Positions 7,234 through 16,474 are shown, counted from the stretch's first letter. The stretch: 26,123 bases of DNA from HGM10611 sp964384805 (GCA_964384805.1 CAYLLO010000016.1:1-26123); one strand, 5' to 3'. Notes: generated from the letters alone by a model not told the origin. Program-made: numbers and translations.

Positions 7234-7602
7234 TTACATCCCCATTAGTTTAAATATTAAGTAACCTACTCCAAATATAATTGCCAATATAAGAATAGTA
7301 GGTACGCCAATTGTCAAGAATCCCGCAATAATCAATGCTTTAATATCACTTTTTTCAAGGGGAGTTTCTTCTAAATTTTTACGAACTAACTCCTCTTTTT
7401 CTTTGGTGATGGCAATTCTTTTCCGAGCATTTTTTCTTTTTTCTGATAAAGTCTTTTTAGTTATATCTTCATTTTGTGAACTTTCATATTCAGCTTGTTT
7501 TTTCTTTTGAATATATTCATCATAATCAACATCATCAGGAACAGCAGAAAAATTTGCTTCATAGTTATTACTAATTTGCTTGGATGTCTTTGGTTTTTTC
7601 AT
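7234..7602 (-). CDS. small C-terminally anchored membrane protein at the end of the opp operon
   Basis: I do not recognise a family. It has 122 residues. The first 85 are polar and charged, with an acidic patch (DDVDYDEY), a coiled-coil-like lysine/glutamate stretch and a basic cluster KRKNARKR. One hydrophobic segment follows (about 91-117, ALIIAGFLTIGVPTILILAI onward), leaving a short tail, so it is probably tail-anchored with the N-terminus in the cytoplasm. The ATG at 7602 lies inside the end of oppF, overlapping it by 32 bases in another frame, with no visible ribosome site, so translation probably depends on coupling to oppF. An upstream TTG would give 11 more residues. Its position as last gene of the operon suggests a role with the transporter; this is inference. 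No clear terminator was found after it. Confidence 0.6.
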   Translation of the reverse strand: MKKPKTSKQISNNYEANFSAVPDDVDYDEYIQKKKQAEYESSQNEDITKKTLSEKRKNARKRIAITKEKEELVRKNLEETPLEKSDIKALIIAGFLTIGVPTILILAIIFGVGYLIFKLMGM

Positions 7603-9727
7603 AGAAATGACACGCAACAAAACGTCCTGGTTCAACTTCTCTTAGCACTGGAACCTTTTTAGCACATTCCTTACATGCAATTGGACATCTAGTTCTAAAC
7701 TTACATCCACTCGGAGGGAAGATATTAGAAGGAATATCACCTTCAAGAATAATCCGTTTCTTTTCACCTTGTTCCGTAGTTGGAATAGCCGAAATTAAGG
7801 CTTTAGTATAAGGGTGAAGAGGATTGTTATATATTTCTTCAGATTCCCCAAGTTCAACTAAATTACCTAAATACATTACCCCAATACGATCACTAATATG
7901 TTTAATAACACTTAAATCATGTGAAATAAACAAATATGTTAAATTATCATTATCACGCAAATCTTCTAATAAGTTAATAATTTGAGATTGAATAGATACG
8001 TCTAAAGCACTAACTGCTTCGTCACAAACCACAAACTTAGGATTTAAAGCTAATGCTCTAGCAATACCAATTCTTTGACGTTGACCACCTGAGAATTGGT
8101 GTGGATAACGATGGATCATATATGGTGCAACACCACATTTTTCCATAACCTTTTCAATAGCCGTTTGATAATCATCATAACCAAGTTTATCTAAATTGTG
8201 AGCTTTTATACCTTCTCCAATAATTTGTCCAACTGTCATTCTTGGATTTAAAGAAGAATATGGGTCTTGGAAAATGATTTGTAAATCACGTCTTAAAGTA
8301 CGTAATTCTTCTTTAGTTAATCTTGATAAATTAATACCTTTTTCTTGTTTAGCATTTAATTCTTCATAATCAGGTTTATGTTGATTTTTTAATCGTAATT
8401 CTTCAATTTTTTCATCGCTTTTTTGGATTTCAGCTAAACATTTATCTAATTCTTTTTGTTTTTCAGTAATCTTCTTTTCAGATTTTGAGATTTTTTCTTC
8501 CAATACTTCTAATTGATATTCTGTATAATCAGTAGCTTTTTCTTTCTTTTGTTCTAAACGATATTTAGCAACATCTAAAGCTTTTAACTCTTCAACAGCT
8601 TTTTTATAATTACTCTTTAAACGAATGTTTTTAAATAGTTCATCTTCAACTTTTTGAATATCATCTGATAAAACCAAAGATCCTGCACATTCAGCAGCTT
8701 CATCATAAATTGCTTGTGACTTTTGCATTTTTTCAGCAATAATATCATGATATTTTTTATCATTAATAAAATCTTGATATTTTTGAATTTCCAATTCATT
8801 GCTTCGATGAATATTTTTATAATCTACTAGTTTATTTAAAACTTCAGAATTGATATCGACAGTTGAATTTTCTAAAGATCCTTTAACTAATGAAATATAA
8901 TGGCGATTAGTCCGTTCTAAATCACTTATTTTACCCTTTAAATCATTGATTTTTAATTGTACATCAACAGCAGGAGCTTTTAATTTACGTTCCAAAATCA
9001 TGATTTCCTTTTCAATATCAGAGTTTTGTTTGCTGATACCTTCAGTTAATTGAGATTTTAAAGTTTCAATTTTATTAACAATTTTAGGATCTAAATTATT
9101 TTCACATGATGCTTTTAAAGATTCATAAGTTTTTACTTTTTCATTTAATTCGTTAAGTTTGTTAGACATTTTCGCAATTTGAGCATCAAATCTTCTAAAT
9201 GTATTAACGGTTTTTAAATCATTTAATGTAATGAATGTCCCACATGTAGCAACACATTCTTCATAAATCTTTTTATTTTTTTCTTCGATTTCCGCAATTT
9301 TATTTTTATAAACTGCTTTTTTAGCATTTATAGTTTCATCTAATTGAATGTTATTGATTACTTCTTTTTGTTGTTCAATTTCTGCTAACAGTTTAGTATG
9401 AGCTTTTTGTAACTCAGCTAAGTTTTTAATATCATTATGATGATATTTAGGAGCAAATTCTTCTAAAGTATAACCATAGTATAAAACCTTACCACTTGTT
9501 AAAGGGTATAATTGTAACAATACTCTTCCTAAAGTTGATTTACCACAACCAGATTCACCAACTAAACCTAATGTTTCTCCTTTATGAATAGTTAAAGTAA
9601 TACCATCATTAGCCTTAACACTATAAACTTCTTTTTGAAAAAGCTTTGTTTTCTTAAGAGGGAAGTATTTTTTAAGATCAATAATCTTAATTAATGGTTC
9701 AGTTGAAAGATTAGTATTTTTGGCCAT
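7571..9727 (-). CDS. oppF: oligopeptide ABC transporter ATPase OppF with a long coiled-coil insertion
   Basis: OppF is one of two ATPases that power peptide import through OppB-OppC from the cytoplasmic side. It has 718 residues against about 310-340 usually. The ATPase motifs are intact: Walker A GESGCGKST (57-65), Q-loop IIFQDPYSSLNP (Gln487), signature FSGGQRQR (545-552), Walker B FVVCDE (to Glu570), and H-loop His603. The C-terminal oligopeptide domain has Cys675, Cys681, Cys685, Cys688 and Cys706; related Opp/Dpp ATPases bind an iron-sulfur cluster in this region. Between the strand after Walker A and the helix before the Q-loop, about residues 92-465 are helical, Glu/Lys-rich coiled coil. 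Extended OppF proteins also occur in mycoplasmas. The ATG overlaps the oppD stop (TAATG), with GGAGGA upstream. Confidence 0.93.
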   Translation of the reverse strand: MAKNTNLSTEPLIKIIDLKKYFPLKKTKLFQKEVYSVKANDGITLTIHKGETLGLVGESGCGKSTLGRVLLQLYPLTSGKVLYYGYTLEEFAPKYHHNDIKNLAELQKAHTKLLAEIEQQKEVINNIQLDETINAKKAVYKNKIAEIEEKNKKIYEECVATCGTFITLNDLKTVNTFRRFDAQIAKMSNKLNELNEKVKTYESLKASCENNLDPKIVNKIETLKSQLTEGISKQNSDIEKEIMILERKLKAPAVDVQLKINDLKGKISDLERTNRHYISLVKGSLENSTVDINSEVLNKLVDYKNIHRSNELEIQKYQDFINDKKYHDIIAEKMQKSQAIYDEAAECAGSLVLSDDIQKVEDELFKNIRLKSNYKKAVEELKALDVAKYRLEQKKEKATDYTEYQLEVLEEKISKSEKKITEKQKELDKCLAEIQKSDEKIEELRLKNQHKPDYEELNAKQEKGINLSRLTKEELRTLRRDLQIIFQDPYSSLNPRMTVGQIIGEGIKAHNLDKLGYDDYQTAIEKVMEKCGVAPYMIHRYPHQFSGGQRQRIGIARALALNPKFVVCDEAVSALDVSIQSQIINLLEDLRDNDNLTYLFISHDLSVIKHISDRIGVMYLGNLVELGESEEIYNNPLHPYTKALISAIPTTEQGEKKRIILEGDIPSNIFPPSGCKFRTRCPIACKECAKKVPVLREVEPGRFVACHFYEKTKDIQAN

Positions 9728-10743
9728 TATTGGTTTCCTCCTTCTTGTTTATTTTTAAGTGCTAATTTACGCAAACTCTTTTCAGGATAAAAGCAACGAA
9801 CAAATTGATCATCAGTAACTTGTTCGAGAAGTGGTTCTTCTTCAAAACATTTTTCAGTTGCATATTTACAACGAGGAGCAAATTTACATCCCTTTGGTAA
9901 ATCTAGTGGATGAGGTACGGCCCCCGGAATTGCTTCTAAACGTTCTCCGCTTGTTGATAAGCGAGGAATAGATGTCATTAACCCTTCTGTATATGGATGA
10001 GAATATTGGGCATCAGCAAAAATGATCTTAGACGGTGCTCTTTCAACTACTTGTCCACAATACATAACAATAACATCTTCTGCCATTTCATTAATTACTC
10101 CTAAATCGTGAGTAATAAATAGAATTGACATATTTGATTCATTTTTTAATTCGTTCATCAATCTTAAAATTTGTGCTTGAATTGTAACGTCTAACGCAGT
10201 TGTTGGTTCATCCGCAATTAGAATACGAGGTTTACAAGCTAGTGCCATTGCGATCATAACTCTTTGTCGCATACCTCCTGATAATTGATGTGGGTAGTTT
10301 TTAGCCACTTTTTCAGGGTTAGGAATTCCTACAGCTCTTAACATTTCAACACTTTTAGCTTTAGCCTCTTTTTTAGTCATACCTTGGTGAATTTCAAATA
10401 CTTCACCAATTTGTTTTTCAATTTTAAATACGGGATTTAGTGAAGTCATTGGTTCTTGGAAGATAACTGAAATTTTATTACCTCTAATATGTTGCATTTG
10501 TTCAATGCTCATTTTGGTAATTTCTTCCCCTTCTAACCAAATTTCTCCACTGTCGATATAGCCATTACCATCAAGTAAGCGAAGAATAGACATCGCTGAA
10601 ACACTTTTTCCAGATCCTGATTCTCCTACTATACCTAAGGTTTTACCTGCCTCAAGGGTATAAGAAACACCATTAACAGCTTTAACAATACCCCGTTTAG
10701 TTGTAAAAAAAGTATGTAAATCTTTTACTTCTAATAATGCCAT
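9727..10743 (-). CDS. oppD: oligopeptide ABC transporter ATPase OppD
   Basis: This is the second ATPase of the Opp importer and the partner of OppF. It has 338 residues, normal for the family. Motifs seen: Walker A GESGSGKSV (40-48), Q-loop VIFQEPMTSLNP (Gln96), signature LSGGMRQR (about 154-161), Walker B ILIADEPTTALD (Glu179), and H-loop ITHD (His212). The C-terminal oligopeptide/dipeptide domain carries the Cys motif GCKFAPRCKYATEKC with a later Cys in VRCFYP. Unlike OppF it has no insertion. I start it at the ATG at 10743 rather than the GTG at 10752, because AGGTGA is correctly spaced for the ATG and the GTG lies inside that ribosome site. It follows the oppC stop by 9 bases. Confidence 0.95.
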   Translation of the reverse strand: MALLEVKDLHTFFTTKRGIVKAVNGVSYTLEAGKTLGIVGESGSGKSVSAMSILRLLDGNGYIDSGEIWLEGEEITKMSIEQMQHIRGNKISVIFQEPMTSLNPVFKIEKQIGEVFEIHQGMTKKEAKAKSVEMLRAVGIPNPEKVAKNYPHQLSGGMRQRVMIAMALACKPRILIADEPTTALDVTIQAQILRLMNELKNESNMSILFITHDLGVINEMAEDVIVMYCGQVVERAPSKIIFADAQYSHPYTEGLMTSIPRLSTSGERLEAIPGAVPHPLDLPKGCKFAPRCKYATEKCFEEEPLLEQVTDDQFVRCFYPEKSLRKLALKNKQEGGNQ

Positions 10744-10752
10744 TCTTATCAC

Positions 10753-13347
10753 CTATCTTTCTGTTGAACGTGGGTCAATCGCATCACGGATGCAGTCACC
10801 AATTAAATTAATACAAATTGTTGCACTACACAAGAAGATTGATGGGAATACCCAACGCCACCAATATTGTCTGATAACATTCATATTTTGAGCCCCAGTT
10901 AACATATTACCCCAAGATGGTGTTGGTGGTTCAACCCCAAATCCTAAGAATGATAATCCTGATTCTGTTAATAATGAACTTGCGTAACTTGATGTTATAC
11001 TGATAATAATAATTGTAATTACATTTGGAATGATATGACGGAAAATAATCTTATTTGTTTTAACCCCAATAGCTTGAGCTGCAGTAACGAATTCTTTTTC
11101 ACGTTCTGCTAAAATATGAGCACGAATTAAGGAAGCAAGACCAGGCCATGATAATACCCCTAAAATAAGCATAATCATCATCATTCTTTGCTCCGGATCT
11201 CTGAATCCTAACTCATTACATACTAACGCTAGCGTCATAGCAATTGGCATAAATGGAATTGAACTTACGATTTCTCCAAGACGCATCATTAAAATATCAA
11301 CCCATCCACCATAGAATCCGGAAATACCACCAACAATAATACCAATTACAGATGAAATTATAACCGCAATTAAACCAATTGTTAAAGAAATTTTTCCTCC
11401 ATGCATAACACGTAAGAAGATTGATCGACCACTATCATCGGTACCAAATGCATAGCCTGAAAGACCCCATTTAGCAACGATTTTACCATTTTCATCAACC
11501 GCAAAATTTTGGTAGTAGTTAGAGAAAACTTTGGTAGTTTTTCCACTATTTAATTTACTAGGAAGTTTGGTAGCATTTTGGGCATCAGATCCCCAAGCCA
11601 CAAAAGTACCATCTTCGGTTAAAGCGATAATATGAGAACTATTTTCAGCACCTTTGGTGTCACCTTCAATAGATACAAATTTCCCTTGATATTCAGCAGG
11701 AATTTGATTTTCTTTACTATTATTATCACCCCAAGTAATAATTGTGCCATTATTTAATAAAGCAATAATATTACCTTTAGTAGCACGAATTTGTTTAATT
11801 CCATAAGTATTAATCGCTGTTACATACTCTTTATTAACTTCTAATTCACTCTTATATTTAAAGAGTTTATCGGTTTGAATTTGATATTCGCTAGAAGTCA
11901 TTGCTAATTTTTCAGCTTCTTCTGCAAATGTTAATTTTACTACTTCAACGTTTGCTTTTGTTGTTTCAATTTCCGCATCTAATTTTTCTTTCATAGCGGT
12001 AGTTGCTTCTAAATCTTCTTGTAATGCGGTATATTTTTCTTGTGCTAAAGTTTCTGTCTCTTGAGCTGCTTTAAGTTCTGCTTTTAGGGTTGCATTTTCT
12101 GGATCAGCCTTCAATGCCAATTCAGCATTATTAACAGCTACTTTAGCCTCATTTAAGGCTGTTTTAGCCTCTGATACAGCTGCTTTAGTTTCTAATTCAG
12201 TTGCTTTGATTGTTGCGAATGCTGCTTCTAATTCAGCAATTTGGGCATTTATTGCAGATACTGCAGCATTATAACCATTAATTTGAGAACCAAAAATTTC
12301 AAGTAAAGATAATTGAATATCTTTAATTTGTGTAGTTAGAGTTTCTACTTTCTTACTTGGTTGAGACGATACCACAATGTTTTCATTTGCTCCATAAGTA
12401 CGATATGTACCATTATCAAATAAAATAACTAAAGTATCCCGTGTCCATCTTAAGTCAATTGGATTTAAACCTTCTTTTTTGATACTTCTAACAATCGCAT
12501 CAACGGGTTGAGGACGATTTTTACCTGTTCCAATATTCCCCCAAATATGTAAATTATGAGTGCTACCCTCAGTGTCATTTGTGAATAAAGCTACAACTTG
12601 GTTATCCATTGTAATATTATAAATACCTTCTTTTTTAGCTTGTTCATAAACTTCTTGAGTTAAAATAGCAGATGAATATGACATTGAATCACCTTTTAAT
12701 CCATAGCCTCTTACGGTATTATCTTCTAAAACAATGAAGAATGAATCCGGTCCCGCAAAAACATTTTTGGCTTTTAATCCAGATTTATTAAGCAGTTTGA
12801 TAGATTTCTTAATGTTATAAATTTCTGAATCTGTTACTTCAACATATTCACCAGTTGTAACATCAACTTTATAATATAAATTGTTATCACTAGTTTCAAC
12901 TTGATAGAAACCTTCATATAAATCTTTTAAACTATTTCCCCAAACATATACCTTACCTTTTTTATCGATACCAACACTATATGTTGTTCCGGTTGCGATT
13001 TTGGCAATACCATTTTTATTTAATTCACTCGGAACAGAAAGTAAATTGAATCCTGGAGCAGTATCTTTTTGTCCAATATCCATATACATTTCTCCACCTT
13101 CAGTAAAGGCACTTCCGATAAAGCAAAACGCGAAAATAGCTACAAAAACAGCTAATGAAATAATTGCTAATTTTTTATGAAAAAATTTATTAATTGTTAC
13201 CCGGATAGGACTTTGAACGGCTTCTTCTTCTAATAAAGATAATTCTTTACTGCTTCCAAAGAAAGCCCGTTTAGCCCATTTAGCAAGTGTTTTGCCAATT
13301 ATTTTTAAATTTTCTACAAATTTATTAAATATACTTCTTTTTTTCAT
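10753..13347 (-). CDS. oppC: oligopeptide ABC permease OppC with an extracellular RCC1-like propeller and coiled coil
   Basis: This is one of the two membrane subunits of the peptide importer. It has 864 residues against about 300-350 normally. A basic cytoplasmic N-terminus is followed by TM1 (about 58-82). The permease resumes at YAFGTDDSGRSIF (632-644), matching the family's GTDxxGRD block, then membrane segments at about 654-680, 695-710, 722-743, 776-800 and 831-855, with the EAA coupling loop EFVTAAQAIG (752-761). Between them lie about 550 residues that should face outside. Seven repeats of the RCC1 type, each ending near a WG or YG, are visible: 114-139, 193-218, 242-271, 297-321, 517-542, 557-588 and 605-628. 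Examples are SVGIDKKGKVYVWGNS and IIALTEDGTFVAWGSD. Between repeats four and five, about 330-510 is Ala/Glu/Lys-rich coiled coil. The frame is unbroken and lies between oppB (3-base gap) and oppD. Confidence 0.92.
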   Translation of the reverse strand: MKKRSIFNKFVENLKIIGKTLAKWAKRAFFGSSKELSLLEEEAVQSPIRVTINKFFHKKLAIISLAVFVAIFAFCFIGSAFTEGGEMYMDIGQKDTAPGFNLLSVPSELNKNGIAKIATGTTYSVGIDKKGKVYVWGNSLKDLYEGFYQVETSDNNLYYKVDVTTGEYVEVTDSEIYNIKKSIKLLNKSGLKAKNVFAGPDSFFIVLEDNTVRGYGLKGDSMSYSSAILTQEVYEQAKKEGIYNITMDNQVVALFTNDTEGSTHNLHIWGNIGTGKNRPQPVDAIVRSIKKEGLNPIDLRWTRDTLVILFDNGTYRTYGANENIVVSSQPSKKVETLTTQIKDIQLSLLEIFGSQINGYNAAVSAINAQIAELEAAFATIKATELETKAAVSEAKTALNEAKVAVNNAELALKADPENATLKAELKAAQETETLAQEKYTALQEDLEATTAMKEKLDAEIETTKANVEVVKLTFAEEAEKLAMTSSEYQIQTDKLFKYKSELEVNKEYVTAINTYGIKQIRATKGNIIALLNNGTIITWGDNNSKENQIPAEYQGKFVSIEGDTKGAENSSHIIALTEDGTFVAWGSDAQNATKLPSKLNSGKTTKVFSNYYQNFAVDENGKIVAKWGLSGYAFGTDDSGRSIFLRVMHGGKISLTIGLIAVIISSVIGIIVGGISGFYGGWVDILMMRLGEIVSSIPFMPIAMTLALVCNELGFRDPEQRMMMIMLILGVLSWPGLASLIRAHILAEREKEFVTAAQAIGVKTNKIIFRHIIPNVITIIIISITSSYASSLLTESGLSFLGFGVEPPTPSWGNMLTGAQNMNVIRQYWWRWVFPSIFLCSATICINLIGDCIRDAIDPRSTER

Positions 13348-13350
13348 AAC

Positions 13351-14352
13351 CTACCCCAATCTTACACGCGGGTCTACCACAGTATATAAGATATCTGTTA
13401 ATAAGTTTCCTAATAATCCAATAACTGTATAGAACACATTTAATAACATTACAAAAGCAAAGTCAGATGCTTGTAATGCCGCATATAATGTACGACCCAT
13501 ACCTGGATATGCAAAAATTGTTTCAGTGATTGTTGATCCTCCGAAGATACTTAAGAACCAGCCTACAAGAATACTTACAACAGGAATCATCGCATTTCTA
13601 AATGCATGCGAATAAATAACCACTTTTTCTTTTAAACCTTTGGAACGTGCGGTTCTAATATAATCTTGACTTAATACGTCAATCATTGCACCTCTAACAT
13701 AACGAGTAATACCTGCTAAAGATGAAACAGTTAAAACAAATACTGGTAAAATTAAATACTTAATTGTATCTAAAAATCTACCAAAAGGAGTCATTTGCTC
13801 CCTTATAATATCTGCACTACCAGCTCCACTTGTTGGTAACCATCCAAGGAATGAGGCAAATATTAAAATTGATATTAAAGCAATGAAGAAACTAGGAAGA
13901 GACATCCCAATTGATGTGAATACTTGAACAGCATTATCAAATTTAGAATATTTTTTAACTGCTGTATAGATTCCCAGTGGGAAAGTAATTAAAAATACAA
14001 AGAGTAAATTCAACAAATTCATTCGAATCGTGTTCTTCATTGGAGCCTTAATGGCCTGAAGCATTGGAATATTGGTTGTAAGGGTATTTCCCCAATTTCC
14101 AGTAACTAAATTTTTTAACCATTTAACATATTTAACTGGTGTACTTTGTCCAATACCAACAGCATCTTGAGCATTTTCCATTTGCTCTCTATATGCTTCT
14201 GGGTCTTTAGTTCTTAATGATTGGTCAACCATGGCGTTAACTTGAGCAAGTTCGCCACCTGGAATTAATTGGTACATAGAGAACATTATAATCGAAATAA
14301 TTAAACCAACAAATAATACCAAAAATAATCTTTTGACAATATATCTAGACAT
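13351..14352 (-). CDS. oppB: oligopeptide ABC transporter permease OppB
   Basis: This membrane subunit pairs with OppC to form the peptide channel. It has 333 residues, normal for OppB. TM1 is at about 8-30 with the family start MSRYIVKRLFLVLFVG, followed by the outside loop with KYVKWLKNLVTGNWGNTL, then five further membrane segments. The EAA coupling motif for the ATPase is DYIRTARSKGLKEKVVIYSH (about 229-248), and the C-terminus has the family's LLTDILYTVVDPRVR. AAGGAGGAAG precedes the ATG. It lies downstream of oppA across an 88-base gap holding a perfect 12-base-pair hairpin, and directly upstream of oppC. Confidence 0.96.
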   Translation of the reverse strand: MSRYIVKRLFLVLFVGLIISIIMFSMYQLIPGGELAQVNAMVDQSLRTKDPEAYREQMENAQDAVGIGQSTPVKYVKWLKNLVTGNWGNTLTTNIPMLQAIKAPMKNTIRMNLLNLLFVFLITFPLGIYTAVKKYSKFDNAVQVFTSIGMSLPSFFIALISILIFASFLGWLPTSGAGSADIIREQMTPFGRFLDTIKYLILPVFVLTVSSLAGITRYVRGAMIDVLSQDYIRTARSKGLKEKVVIYSHAFRNAMIPVVSILVGWFLSIFGGSTITETIFAYPGMGRTLYAALQASDFAFVMLLNVFYTVIGLLGNLLTDILYTVVDPRVRLG

Positions 14353-14371
14353 ACTTCCTCCTTTTATAATT

Positions 14372-14399
14372 TATGGGGATTGAAAAGTCAATCCCCATA
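14372..14399 (-). repeat. perfect inverted repeat between oppA and oppB
   Basis: TATGGGGATTGA (14372-14383 on plus) and its exact complement (14388-14399) flank a 4-base loop. No run of T follows on the minus strand, so it is not a standard terminator. Similar hairpins after binding-protein genes often protect the upstream mRNA from 3' decay, or partly reduce downstream expression, giving more receptor than permease. Confidence 0.75.
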
Positions 14400-14440
14400 T
14401 TTTCTATTATTTATAGATGTTTAAAATTTGACTATCTAAA

Positions 14441-16474
14441 TTATTCTGCAACTGTACAATATAAGATTTGTTGTGACCATGACCAGTTACAAGTAACATT
14501 TCCTTTATAACCTTGAAGTTTACTTGAGAAGAATTCATGATATAAATCAGAATATAATGGTAATGTTGGTAAATACTTATTGTAATAGTATTGGTACTCT
14601 TGCCAAGCTTTTAAGTATTCTTCATCGTTTGCAGCTTCAGTTAATTTACGAGCAGCTTTTGACAATCCTTCATTATAGAAGTAAGCAATATTAGCTCCTC
14701 CGTCCCATCCCCAATACTCTAAGCAAGTATCGTAGTAAGGTTCGAATACACCAGCACTAAAGTTAGTACCTAAGTTAAACATTGTAGCAACACGTTGATC
14801 TTGTTCATCAGTTGTATTGTAAGATGCTTGAATGTCTTCATATGTACATCCATCTTCAGGTAGTGGATATCCATCACCATAAGCTCCATAGTAGTCACGA
14901 TATAATAATGTATTGAAGTCTACAGTTGTAGGGTTAATTTTAAATCCTACGGCAGCAGCATTAACTACTAAAGTAGTAGATAATGTATCAGATACAGGGT
15001 TAGGTTCAGTCTTTGACCATTCAACGACTAATGCTTCACCTTTACCATCTTCACCTTTACGATAACGAACTGTATCACCTTCACCAAATAATTTAGTACA
15101 AGCTTCATCACCATAGATATAACCAACAGATTCTAATAATTCAACAGCTTTTTCAGGGTTGAAAGAATATGTATTTAAGGCAACTTCTTCACCTTTTTCA
15201 TTGATACCTAATACGTTACCATTTTCATCAGTTGCTGCAGCAACCATCCATTGGTCTAAACCATATTGACCATGAGGTAATACCCCATAACCACCAGTAT
15301 AAGTTTCCATGAAGTTTTGTCTATTTAATAAGTAAGCGATAGCTTGACGAACTTCAGTGAATCTTGTTGGAGAGTGGTCAGAGTGGAATGCTAATACACC
15401 ATATCCAGAACGAGAGAATGTAGTATAATTTAATTGACCATTAGATTCTGTAACAGCTGCTAATGCACTATTAATTTCAGTTCCACCAGAAATTTGTTCA
15501 ATTAAATCAACTTCACCATTCTTTAATGCTTCTAATTGAGTATCAGTAGTAACATACTTCATAATGATAGTTTTAATTTGAGCTTTTTGACCAGCATAGT
15601 CACCTTTGAATTCAGGGTTAGCAACTACAGTTGCTGTAGATGTTTCAGCGTTGTAAGAATAGAAAGTGTAAGGACCACAAGTAACACTTGGTTTATATCT
15701 ATAACCATCATTGTTTTTACCTTCAACACTTTCATTAATGATTGCTTTTAATTCTTCAGAAGTAACACCACTTAATTTAGCACCTATAGTACCTTGTTCG
15801 ATAGTTACATTAGGTAATAATACATGCATTGGGTATGGTGTAGTTGAATAGTATGACCATTCATAGTAATAAGGATAACTAGATTGGCCAGTCTTATCAA
15901 CAGCATTAATTGTAATAGAGAATTCATATTCACCTAATAAATCAATACCATCTAATTCACCTAAACCAGTTGTATCCTTAGCATAATCTAAAGATCCTTT
16001 AACTTGGTCAGTAGTAGATAATGATTTTTGAGCTACATCATAGAATACAGGGTTACTTAATAATAAGCTAGCTCCAACATAGTCTTTAGCAGTAACTGGT
16101 TTTCCATCGCTCCATTTTAAATCTTCAGCAATTTTAATAGTGTAAGTTTTTCCACCATCACTATTTTCAGTAACTGTTAATTTTTCAACTACAGTGTTAT
16201 CTAATTCATATTTTTCATCTTTAGTATAAACAACAGTTGAATAACCATGGATTAAATCACGAATTTTAGCATTTGCTCCATTATTACCCCAAACAGTTGT
16301 CCAGAATGTTGAGTCTAATTCTGTTGTAGACCCAACAGTAACAGTACCAGTAGCTTCTTTATTCCCTTTGTCATCATCATCATCATCTGGCTTATCATGT
16401 TTACATGAAGTTAATGCAAATACTGATAATAGACAAATCAAAGTGAATAAAAAATATTTACTTAATTTTCTCAT
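14441..16474 (-). CDS. oppA: oligopeptide-binding lipoprotein OppA
   Basis: OppA is the extracellular, lipid-anchored receptor that delivers peptides to OppB-OppC (solute-binding protein family 5). It has 677 residues, longer than the usual 540-600. The N-terminus is a lipoprotein signal with a lipobox ending at Cys24 (FALTSC), then a charged linker with six consecutive Asp. SBP5 features include KTYTIKIAEDLKWSDGKPVT (about residues 109-128), DLIEQISGG, RFTEVRQAIAYLLNRQNF, and a C-terminal region rich in Tyr and Trp. GGAGGA lies upstream of the ATG. First gene of the opp operon and directly behind a consensus promoter, so probably the most highly expressed. The ligand could be peptides in general; murein peptides are possible but not shown. 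Confidence 0.93.
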   Translation of the reverse strand: MRKLSKYFLFTLICLLSVFALTSCKHDKPDDDDDDKGNKEATGTVTVGSTTELDSTFWTTVWGNNGANAKIRDLIHGYSTVVYTKDEKYELDNTVVEKLTVTENSDGGKTYTIKIAEDLKWSDGKPVTAKDYVGASLLLSNPVFYDVAQKSLSTTDQVKGSLDYAKDTTGLGELDGIDLLGEYEFSITINAVDKTGQSSYPYYYEWSYYSTTPYPMHVLLPNVTIEQGTIGAKLSGVTSEELKAIINESVEGKNNDGYRYKPSVTCGPYTFYSYNAETSTATVVANPEFKGDYAGQKAQIKTIIMKYVTTDTQLEALKNGEVDLIEQISGGTEINSALAAVTESNGQLNYTTFSRSGYGVLAFHSDHSPTRFTEVRQAIAYLLNRQNFMETYTGGYGVLPHGQYGLDQWMVAAATDENGNVLGINEKGEEVALNTYSFNPEKAVELLESVGYIYGDEACTKLFGEGDTVRYRKGEDGKGEALVVEWSKTEPNPVSDTLSTTLVVNAAAVGFKINPTTVDFNTLLYRDYYGAYGDGYPLPEDGCTYEDIQASYNTTDEQDQRVATMFNLGTNFSAGVFEPYYDTCLEYWGWDGGANIAYFYNEGLSKAARKLTEAANDEEYLKAWQEYQYYYNKYLPTLPLYSDLYHEFFSSKLQGYKGNVTCNWSWSQQILYCTVAE
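16371..16387. repeat. trinucleotide repeat in oppA encoding the poly-Asp linker
   Basis: Five and a half perfect TCA units (plus strand) encode a run of Asp just after the lipidated Cys of OppA. Slippage here would change linker length by whole residues without breaking the frame. Confidence 0.7.

Noticed and set aside
8617..8799. 60-residue minus-strand ORF inside oppF
   Set aside because: Out-of-frame shadow of the Lys-rich coiled-coil region; composition only.
10753..13347. Possible chimera or frameshift artefact in OppC
   Set aside because: The frame is open from TM1 to the last membrane segment, repeats are complete and evenly divergent, and the gene joins oppB and oppD normally.
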